Shown here: piece by piece, positions 19,818 through 25,944 of the stretch
Numbering within the stretch: the stretch's first letter is position 1
Layout: each line of letters opens with the position of its first letter
Virus record (IMG/VR): IMGVR_UViG_3300015199_000019
Location: 1-25,944 of that record
Direction: 5' to 3' (one strand)
Source: a virus
DNA length: 25,944 nt
Notes under the pieces: generated by a model
What the model was told of the DNA's origin: nothing
The model's database searches: none
Seen by the model: only the letters and a program-made list of their open reading frames with translations
Translations under genes and position numbers: made by a program

Positions 19818-20234
19818 GTGGCTAACGTCACCTTCGGCGAGAACGCGCGCAAGCAGGGCGTCTACGGCGACATCGCATGGAGCCTTCAGTACGTCAACGC
19901 CGAGGAAAGCCTAGTGCTGACCCGCGCGCTGGCACTGACCAAGGCGAATTCGGGCGAGCACCGGCCGATCGTGGTCATTGGCCTGTCGTCGGCGCACAAG
20001 TACACCGCATCAAACGAGCGTGAGCTGCGCTGGCTCATCCGGGCGACCAAGAGTTACGCCGAGTTCCTCGGCTTTGAGCCCTCCAAATTCATCGTCCATC
20101 GCCTGATCGACTTGATCCAGAAAATGCTGATCGAGCTGGTTGTGATGAAGCCGATACCACAATCGTTGTTGCCCAAGCAGGAGCAGGTTCACATGGAAAT
20201 CAAGGGCAACAAGGTCGACCTGGTACTCCATTGA
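19818..20234 (+). CDS. Hypothetical protein upstream of portal, start possibly frameshifted
   Basis: The frame gives 138 residues from the GTG at 19818 (VANVTFGENARKQGVYGDIA, then IVVIGLSSAHKYTASNEREL). No domain is recognised, but it reads as a mixed alpha/beta protein. The only good ribosome site, GGAGGC, serves an ATG at 19805 in another frame that stops after six codons (MGKTSG). Dropping one A from AAAA (19811-19814) would join that ATG to this frame as MGKRVANVTFGEN. So either a one-base insertion has occurred or the ribosome slips or reinitiates. The stop overlaps the portal start. Confidence 0.65.
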   Translation: MANVTFGENARKQGVYGDIAWSLQYVNAEESLVLTRALALTKANSGEHRPIVVIGLSSAHKYTASNERELRWLIRATKSYAEFLGFEPSKFIVHRLIDLIQKMLIELVVMKPIPQSLLPKQEQVHMEIKGNKVDLVLH

Positions 20235-22906
20235 GCGAGTACGACGCGACGCAAAACTTCGCAATGTCGCCCATGGAGTCAACGCTCGGCGGTCAGAAGT
20301 CACCGAGCGACAGCAAGAGCACGTCCAAGGCTTCGACCAAGCTCGATAGTCCAGAAAACAAGAAGGTGCTGCGGCAGCTCGAGGAGTGGTACGAGGTCGA
20401 GCGCATCCGCCAGGCGCCGAATCGCTATCAACAGGCGATCGACGACGACTTCTACGACGGTTTGCAGTGGTCCGATGAAGACGCGCAGGAGTTGGCTCTG
20501 CGCGGTCAGGCGCCACTGGTTTACAACAAGGTGCAGCCGGCAGTGAAGTGGCTCACCGGTACGGAGAAGCGGACCCGGATCGACTACAAGATCCTGCCGC
20601 GCAAGGACAACGGCGTCAACGAGGCCGAGAACCTCACCAAACTGCTCAAGTACGTGCAGGACGTGAACAAGGCGGCGTATGCGCGCTCCCGCGGCTTTGA
20701 GGATGCGATCAAGGTCGGCTGCGGCTGGCTCGAATGCGGTATTCGCGGCGACCCCACCAAAGAATTGCTGTACAGCCGCGCCGAGTCGTGGCGGAACATC
20801 ATTTACGACAGCCAGGCGTGGGAGTTCGACCTGTCGGACGCGCGCTATATGTTCCGGCAGAAGTGGACCGATCTGGACATCGCTGAAGCGTTGTTTCCGA
20901 AGCGGGCCCAGGCGCTCAAGAGCGCCTCGGTCTATTCCGACTACAGTGATGCGCAGGACAACGAGGAGTGGTATCTCGGTCAGATCTTGCAGGAGCGCGC
21001 TGCCGATGGCTCGGTGATGAACCGGCGCACGTTCGTCGATACCAGCTCGAGCCTGTTCAACCGCCGCTCGCGGGTCAAGATGATGGAGTGCTGGTTTAGG
21101 AAGCCGACGGCGATCAAGTACATCGATTCGTCGGGCACCGAGCATCACAGCAAGGAATACGACCCCGAGAACGAAGCGCACGTTCAGCTCATCAAGGCCG
21201 GCAACGGTGACTTGTACGACCGGTTGGGGATGAAAATGTGGTGCGCGATCTACATTCGCGGCACCTTGCTTCAGTTGATGAAGTCGCCGTACCGGCACAA
21301 CGACTTTCCGTTCACGCCGATCTGGGGCAATCGCCGGGCCCGCGACCACGCGCCCTACGGGATCATTCGCGTCATTCGCGACCCGCAGGAGGACTTCAAC
21401 AAGCGGATGAGCAAGGCGCTGCACGCCCTGTCGAGCCGGCGCATTGTCATGGACGTGGGTGCGGTCGACGACATCGAGGAATTGCGGCTCGAGGCAGCGC
21501 GGCCGGACTCGATCATCGCCAAGAACAAGGGTTCCGAGCTTGAAATGCACACCGACGCGGACATCGCGGAGGAGCACATCAAGTACGCCAACCTGGATGA
21601 GAAGGCGATTCAGGATAACAGCGGCGTGACCGACGAGTTGATGGGTCACAAGACCAATGCCGTTTCTGGCATAGCGATCGAGAAGCGGCAGGACCAAGGC
21701 AGTACGGTCACGACCGACTTCTTCGACAACCTGCGTCTGGCGACTCAGCTCCATGGCCAGAAGGAATTGTCGCTGATCGGCCAGTACTACTCGGAGGAGA
21801 AGCAGATCCGGGTCATCGGCTCGAAGCGGCCGGACGACTTTGTGACGATCAATCAGCGTCAGCCGGACGGCTCGATTCTGAACGACATCACACAGACCGA
21901 GTGTGACTTCGTGGTTGACGAGACCGACTTCAAGGCCACGGCGCGACAGGCAATGTTCGAGACGCTCCTCGCCATGGTGACGGAGCTGATGAAGGTCAAT
22001 CAGAACCTTGGCATGTTGCTGCTCGACGACGTCATGGAATTCTCGGACATTCCGGGCAAGGAAGAAATGGTCGCGACGATTCGCCAGATCAGCGGCAAGC
22101 CGGACCCGAACAAGAAGCTCACGCCGCAGGAGCAGCAAGCGGCGCAACAGAAGGCGCAGCAAGACCAAGCCGAGCAGGATGAAATGAAGCAGCTACAGGT
22201 TCAGGAAGTCCAGGGCAAGGTCGCCGGACTCATGGGCAAGGCCAAGGAGCTTGACGCGCGCGCAGGGCTCCTTGACGCGCAGCGCCAAGAAATCGGACAG
22301 GGCGACGGCGGGGCGAGCGATTTGGCGCAGAGCTACAACGACAAGATGCAGTCGCTCCACGACGACACGGCGAAGGTCATCGATCAGCTTCGCAAGGAAA
22401 TCCTCGTGTTGGAGAAGCAGGTCTCGACCGCCGATGTACGTGCGGTCGATCACTCGCGCGACGCCGCGGTGAAGCAGCACGGCATCGAGCGCAAGTATGA
22501 GGCCGACATGGCCAAGATCGCCAGCACGGAGAAGATCGCGGCAATGAACGACCGCACCCAAGAGGCCATTGGCAAGAACGACCGGGTCATCGAGGGCTTG
22601 AAGGAGCAGGAGGCGAGCCTGTCGCAAATGCTCGGCGAGCTCGACCAGAAGAAGGCCGATAAGCCAACGCCGCAGGAAGAAGCAAAGGCGATGATTGATG
22701 AACACAACACGCAGATCGCCGCCAAGGCCAAGGACGATCAGACCAAGGATGCGATTGGCGCAGTTAAGGACGTGGCGAGCACGCCAGATCCGCGACTCGA
22801 GCGGTTGGCCTCCTCGGTGGAGAAGGCTCACGCCGCCGTTAAGGATCTACACGAGAAGCACGCTACGTTAGCGAAAAAAATGACCAAATCGAGGAACGAC
22901 AAATGA
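20231..22906 (+). CDS. P22-type portal protein with a long C-terminal helical extension
   Basis: The start is a TTG at 20231 overlapping the preceding stop; the ATG at 20264 is an alternative. It encodes 891 residues. The first 620 resemble P22-family portals: RQAPNRYQQAIDDDFYDGLQ, LVYNKVQPAVKWLTGTEKRT, then FPFTPIWGNRRARDHAPYGI, IRVIRDPQEDFNKRMSKALH and GVTDELMGHKTNAVSGIAIE. The portal forms the ring through which DNA enters and to which TerL docks. Residues about 630-891 are Gln/Lys/Glu-rich with heptad-like helices, longer than the P22 barrel (P22 portal is 725 residues). This extension might act as an extended barrel or replace a separate scaffold. Confidence 0.92.
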   Translation: MSEYDATQNFAMSPMESTLGGQKSPSDSKSTSKASTKLDSPENKKVLRQLEEWYEVERIRQAPNRYQQAIDDDFYDGLQWSDEDAQELALRGQAPLVYNKVQPAVKWLTGTEKRTRIDYKILPRKDNGVNEAENLTKLLKYVQDVNKAAYARSRGFEDAIKVGCGWLECGIRGDPTKELLYSRAESWRNIIYDSQAWEFDLSDARYMFRQKWTDLDIAEALFPKRAQALKSASVYSDYSDAQDNEEWYLGQILQERAADGSVMNRRTFVDTSSSLFNRRSRVKMMECWFRKPTAIKYIDSSGTEHHSKEYDPENEAHVQLIKAGNGDLYDRLGMKMWCAIYIRGTLLQLMKSPYRHNDFPFTPIWGNRRARDHAPYGIIRVIRDPQEDFNKRMSKALHALSSRRIVMDVGAVDDIEELRLEAARPDSIIAKNKGSELEMHTDADIAEEHIKYANLDEKAIQDNSGVTDELMGHKTNAVSGIAIEKRQDQGSTVTTDFFDNLRLATQLHGQKELSLIGQYYSEEKQIRVIGSKRPDDFVTINQRQPDGSILNDITQTECDFVVDETDFKATARQAMFETLLAMVTELMKVNQNLGMLLLDDVMEFSDIPGKEEMVATIRQISGKPDPNKKLTPQEQQAAQQKAQQDQAEQDEMKQLQVQEVQGKVAGLMGKAKELDARAGLLDAQRQEIGQGDGGASDLAQSYNDKMQSLHDDTAKVIDQLRKEILVLEKQVSTADVRAVDHSRDAAVKQHGIERKYEADMAKIASTEKIAAMNDRTQEAIGKNDRVIEGLKEQEASLSQMLGELDQKKADKPTPQEEAKAMIDEHNTQIAAKAKDDQTKDAIGAVKDVASTPDPRLERLASSVEKAHAAVKDLHEKHATLAKKMTKSRNDK

Positions 22907-23007
22907 CCGACTTGAGTGAAATGTTCAGCGCGCACGGCGAGGGCTATGTCGTGCCGCCACCCAAGCCGGAGCCCACGGCCGAGGATGAGTCATGTCTTCA
23001 GTCGTAG
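22903..23007 (+). CDS. Short acidic Pro-rich peptide
   Basis: A 34-residue frame opens with ATGA overlap on the portal stop. The sequence MTDLSEMFSAHGEGYVVPPP, then KPEPTAEDES, is acidic and Pro-rich, with an amphipathic start. It overlaps the next gene by 16 bases. Short peptides of this kind occur between portal and capsid genes in some podoviruses. Support is moderate. Confidence 0.5.
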   Translation: MTDLSEMFSAHGEGYVVPPPKPEPTAEDESCLQS

Positions 23008-23390
23008 TCGCTGACGTCGCGACCAAGTCTGCGGTACTGGGCGCCTTGCTTGGCACGCAGTTCAATGGCGGCAGCATCTTGTGGACGACTGCGGCTGACG
23101 TCGCGATCTGCTCCTCGGCGTTCGATATTGCTTCGGTGTTCACGACCACGTTGGGTGTGTCTTCGTTGAACAAGGGCGGCTCGGTGGTCTCCGGCAGTAA
23201 CCCGCTCGACAGCACGGCGAACGCCGGCGGGTCCGCTACGGTGGCCAAGGCCAAGTTTCTGAAGTCGGACGCGACGCTCATCGTCACGTTCGACGTTGCG
23301 GTCTCTGGCGCTGTCATCAATTTGCAAAACGTGGTGATTGCCAACGGGGCGTCGATTCGTCTCGTTGGCTTCACGATCGGCGTCAACTAA
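22992..23390 (+). CDS. Small beta-rich, probably virion protein
   Basis: This encodes 132 residues, with GAGGA 6 bases ahead of the ATG at 22992. It is rich in Val, Ser, Thr, Ala and Gly, with strand-like repeats (TAADVAICSSAFDIASVFTT, SDATLIVTFDVAVSGAVI, NLQNVVIANGASIRLVGFTI). The composition fits a capsid-associated or decoration protein. No family recognised. It lies directly after the portal, where P22-like phages would have a scaffold and coat gene. Confidence 0.65.
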   Translation: MSSVVVADVATKSAVLGALLGTQFNGGSILWTTAADVAICSSAFDIASVFTTTLGVSSLNKGGSVVSGSNPLDSTANAGGSATVAKAKFLKSDATLIVTFDVAVSGAVINLQNVVIANGASIRLVGFTIGVN

Positions 23391-23795
23391 ATGGTCGACG
23401 AGACGACGCCGAGCGAGTCATCGCCCGGCGGGGAGACGTTCGCCGACAATTCCGACGCGACCTATGCACAAGACTTGTCACCGGGGGATCCGCTCAAAGG
23501 CGTCGCCGGTGGTCCGCTGCCGAAAGTAGTGACCAGGCACGGCAATTTCCTCACCAGTGAATACCTGACGACGACCAAGAAAGAAGAAAAGTTCTTGATC
23601 GGCCAGATCACTCGCTGCGGGTGCACGGAAGAACAAAAAGCGGCTCCTGATTTTCACGCCAAGCGCAACGTCGCTTGTCACCAGCCGCGCGTTATCGAGC
23701 CCGAAATGGAGCTCGCGTATTGGCACCCTTCTATGTTGCGTCGGACTACGCGGCGCCTTTTGAGATTGTTCAATCATCCTAAAGGAGTCTCGTAA
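23391..23795 (+). CDS. Hypothetical late protein with a Cys cluster
   Basis: This encodes 134 residues, with the ATG immediately after the preceding TAA. It has an acidic Thr/Ser-rich disordered start, a middle TTTKKEEKFLIGQITRCGCT, then CHQPRVIEPEMELAYWHPS and a basic end (LRRTTRRLLRLFNHPK). Three cysteines and two histidines could bind metal. The family is not known to me. The TAATG overlap with the next gene and its AAAGGAG site support the arrangement. Confidence 0.6.
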   Translation: MVDETTPSESSPGGETFADNSDATYAQDLSPGDPLKGVAGGPLPKVVTRHGNFLTSEYLTTTKKEEKFLIGQITRCGCTEEQKAAPDFHAKRNVACHQPRVIEPEMELAYWHPSMLRRTTRRLLRLFNHPKGVS

Positions 23796-24202
23796 TGCCA
23801 TTTGGAACAGCAACAGTCATCACCAACGTCGGTGTTTCCGTCCAGGCCAAGCGCCAGATCGGAGCCACGCCGACGCAGACAGAGCCGAAGTTCGCCGCAA
23901 TGGGCACTGGCGCGACCGCGGCAGCTCGTACCGCAGCCGTCGCTGACTCGGCGTTGTCGGTCGAAGTGGAAACGCGCACATCAGGCGCCGCCTCGACAGT
24001 GACCACGACGCAGACCAACGACACCTACCAACTGGTTGCCACGATTGCGGCAACGGCTGGTCGGGCAATCGATGAAGCTGGCCTGTTCGATCAGCTCGCG
24101 CTAGGCGGCAACATGATGCTGTCGGCCACCTTCCCGGTACAAAACCTTTTGAATGGTGACTCCATTCAATTCACCTGGAAAAACAAGTTCGTGGCTGGCT
24201 GA
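23795..24202 (+). CDS. Small virion-associated protein (tail or head decoration)
   Basis: This encodes 135 residues from the ATG at 23795 with AAAGGAG upstream. The pattern is familiar from many environmental phage genomes: FAAMGTGATAAARTAAVADS (a G-x-GTGAT-like turn), then TTTQTNDTYQLVATIAATAG, AIDEAGLFD, and SIQFTWKNKF as the last strand. Those relatives are annotated as hypothetical or as structural beta-sandwich proteins. A virion role is likely from context. Confidence 0.68.
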   Translation: MPFGTATVITNVGVSVQAKRQIGATPTQTEPKFAAMGTGATAAARTAAVADSALSVEVETRTSGAASTVTTTQTNDTYQLVATIAATAGRAIDEAGLFDQLALGGNMMLSATFPVQNLLNGDSIQFTWKNKFVAG

Positions 24203-24236
24203 TAAGCCATTGATATAAAAGGAGATAATAGGTCAC

Positions 24237-25790
24237 ATGCCAATAACAATCATACGGACGATCAGGGCGGCGCCGGTAGTCATTCCGCCGGCGCCCCTGC
24301 CGCCCTCGCCGTGGAACGCGGTGACGAGTCTCCGCATACCCGCGGGGCAGACGTATGACTTGAGCAAGCTGGTAAGTGGGGCCGGGCCTTATCTGTTCTC
24401 TGCGACCGGTGCGCAAACGCAGGCGTATCAAGATAGAGGAAAAGACGAGCCTGGAATCACAGTTAACTCGGCTGGTTTGCTAACAGTTGGCGCGTCGGTA
24501 GATAGCACCAGACCATTCGGCGTCCATGTTTTTGTAGATGATCAGGCTGCGACTACGCCGCGAATCGTTGTAACGAATGGCGGCGGCGGGACAGTCGGGA
24601 CATACACGAATTTCTATGCGGCTATTTCAGCGTGTCCAGCGGGCGGAACACTGACTGCCGATCCGGCCATTTACGGCGTCAATGGAAACTACATTACCAA
24701 CGCCAACATCACGATCAAAAGCTCCGTGCCGGGGACGAAGTTTACCTGCATCAATAGCGGTAGTCAGTACGGCAGCGGCTTCACGGTTGCTGGCGATAAC
24801 TTCACGCTGATCGACTGTTACCTCATTGGCTTTCGTCTGCCGGTGGGCTTGGGTGGCAGCGTGCCATCGCAAATGTGCGGTATTTATGACCAGCACTATT
24901 TCCAGCAAACGGCGTATAGCATCACCTGCACTAATTGCAAGTTCGAGGGCTGGCCGCTTGCGATTGAGACATCTGCGGGCGCCAATTGCAATCTGACGAT
25001 GACGAATTGTGAAGTCTACAACTGCGGCGATAACGGGACTTACACAGAAAACGTCAGCGCAGATCACGGCATTTATCACGGCGGTTATGGGCGCGGGTAC
25101 TTCACGGCTACGGGTTGCTGGTTTCACAACGATGGATGGGCGCAAGATAGAACGACGGATCAGCATCGCTTTCCGATGTTCCCGACGACCGGCCACTTCA
25201 TTAAGTCGAACGCGATAAAAACGATAGTAAAAGCATGTCGTCTCGGTAATCAGTATTCGCAATGCTCGGACCTCGTGGGATGCGAGTCGGGCGGCGAAAT
25301 CATCATTCAAGGATGCCTGCTTTACGCTTCTGGCTATTCGGACAACGTTGCGCGAGTCATGCGCTCGGGGCGCGGTGCGGACCCCAGCGACATTACGATG
25401 CCGTTGTACGCGTTCACGTTCGAGCAGAATACGTTGATGTATCCAGATCAGACGCTCGATGTTGGTGGCTTTGCCTACAGCAAGGGGCTGCTGAGTGTGG
25501 ATACGATCAACACTCCGACGCTTTCGATTCGCGGGAACATTTTGCCTAACACTCTACCGCGTGGTGTGTTCTATCAGGGCACGACCACGGAAGTTGCGGG
25601 CGGAGCTTTGACTGACCTTGCGGCGAACAATACCTTTGTCGCTCGAAATAAGTTCTCGGATATGTACGATCAAATGACGTGGGGAACTCCGGTGGTCGCA
25701 GGAACGGCTAACTACGCGAGCTTGCAATACGTCCATCCAGCGCAGAGCAAGGCGAGGTCTGGAACTGAGCGCGGAGGGCTGGGAACATGA
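24237..25790 (+). CDS. Right-handed beta-helix protein, tailspike-like
   Basis: This encodes 517 residues, with AAGGAG about 13 bases before the ATG. An N-terminal Pro-rich segment (VVIPPAPLPPSPWNAVTSLR) and a small domain precede a long run of short strands and turns: NFYAAISACPAGGTLTADPA, ITNANITIKSSVPG, GDNFTLIDCYLIGF, SITCTNCKFEGWPLAI, LTMTNCEVYNCGDNG and so on. The repeated x-hydrophobic-T/N-N-C pattern is that of pectate-lyase-like beta helices used by tailspikes and polysaccharide-degrading virion proteins. It may bind or cut a host surface glycan. Catalytic residues are not identified. It is coupled to the next gene by ATGA. Confidence 0.72.
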   Translation: MPITIIRTIRAAPVVIPPAPLPPSPWNAVTSLRIPAGQTYDLSKLVSGAGPYLFSATGAQTQAYQDRGKDEPGITVNSAGLLTVGASVDSTRPFGVHVFVDDQAATTPRIVVTNGGGGTVGTYTNFYAAISACPAGGTLTADPAIYGVNGNYITNANITIKSSVPGTKFTCINSGSQYGSGFTVAGDNFTLIDCYLIGFRLPVGLGGSVPSQMCGIYDQHYFQQTAYSITCTNCKFEGWPLAIETSAGANCNLTMTNCEVYNCGDNGTYTENVSADHGIYHGGYGRGYFTATGCWFHNDGWAQDRTTDQHRFPMFPTTGHFIKSNAIKTIVKACRLGNQYSQCSDLVGCESGGEIIIQGCLLYASGYSDNVARVMRSGRGADPSDITMPLYAFTFEQNTLMYPDQTLDVGGFAYSKGLLSVDTINTPTLSIRGNILPNTLPRGVFYQGTTTEVAGGALTDLAANNTFVARNKFSDMYDQMTWGTPVVAGTANYASLQYVHPAQSKARSGTERGGLGT

Positions 25791-25944
25791 CACAGGCCAT
25801 CCGCGACTTTGCTATCACTGTCCAGCCTGCGCTACAAACGGGATTCAGCGCGTCGGCTGGTTCTGGCTCTATCGTCGGCAATGTCTGGACGCCAGCCAAG
25901 GACGCAAACGGCATTATCACGCAGGCATCGGTTAACACGCTGAC
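25787..25944 (+). CDS. Start of another virion protein, cut by the window end
   Basis: The ATG at 25787 overlaps the preceding stop, and the frame is open to the window end (52 codons). It begins MTQAIRDFAITVQPALQTGF, then SASAGSGSIVGNVWTPAKDA, a Gly/Ser/Thr-rich start that resembles fibre or spike proteins. Too little is present to assign it. Confidence 0.6.
   Translation, partial: MTQAIRDFAITVQPALQTGFSASAGSGSIVGNVWTPAKDANGIITQASVNTL

Noticed and set aside
20300-22168. 622-codon minus-strand frame opposite the portal
   Set aside because: It shows the same shadow effect, with low-information Leu/Arg/Val-rich sequence and no ribosome site.
1-25944. CRISPR array, insertion sequence or toxin-antitoxin pair
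   Set aside because: I saw no regularly spaced repeats, no transposase, and no recognised toxin or antitoxin on either strand.

Overview
The window looks like part of the genome (or prophage) of a temperate, lambda-like short-tailed phage of a Gram-negative, probably proteobacterial, host. The reasons are divergent early operons around a repressor/Cro-like switch, a CII-like protein, a Q-like gene followed by a late promoter and terminator, a P22-type portal, strong GGAGG ribosome binding sites, and lipobox proteins. Host identity is inference. No integrase, major capsid protein, endolysin or attachment site was recognised, so the genome presumably continues on both sides.

Left arm (15-6702, minus strand): one leftward operon of about 15 genes read from a promoter (PL) near 6750-6777. 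It holds small accessory proteins, a T4 endonuclease VII-like nuclease, RecT, a PD-(D/E)XK exonuclease, a coiled-coil partner, SSB, two further HNH proteins, and a protein with DnaJ-type zinc motifs. Many of its genes overlap the next by ATGA, GTGA or TGATG, which suggests translational coupling.

Immunity region (6749-8266): the repressor gene and a lipoprotein gene point left and end in an intrinsic terminator. Cro-like and CII-like genes point right. Both early promoters have TTGACA boxes squeezed between two 14-bp palindromic operators. Promoter spacing puts the starts of the repressor and Cro-like mRNAs at or next to their ATG codons, so both may be leaderless.

Right early arm (8404-15233): a regulator-like protein with a collagen-like tail, a Vsr/DUF559-like nuclease, a DUF1376 replication initiator with repeats resembling an origin inside its gene, a DnaB-type helicase, small winged-helix and zinc proteins, three HNH proteins, and a Q-like antiterminator. 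A late promoter at 15246-15276 is followed within about 25 bases of its start site by a terminator, and an 18-bp direct repeat sits where a Q-binding site would be.

Late arm (15434 to the right end): a basic Gly-rich protein, a run of tiny overlapping genes (several with one membrane helix), small and large terminase, more tiny genes, a 63-nt tRNA-like element without a D arm, a UUCG terminator, a possibly frameshifted gene, a long portal protein, three small virion-like proteins, a beta-helix tailspike-like protein, and the start of another virion protein. Late expression would need Q to pass at least two terminators.
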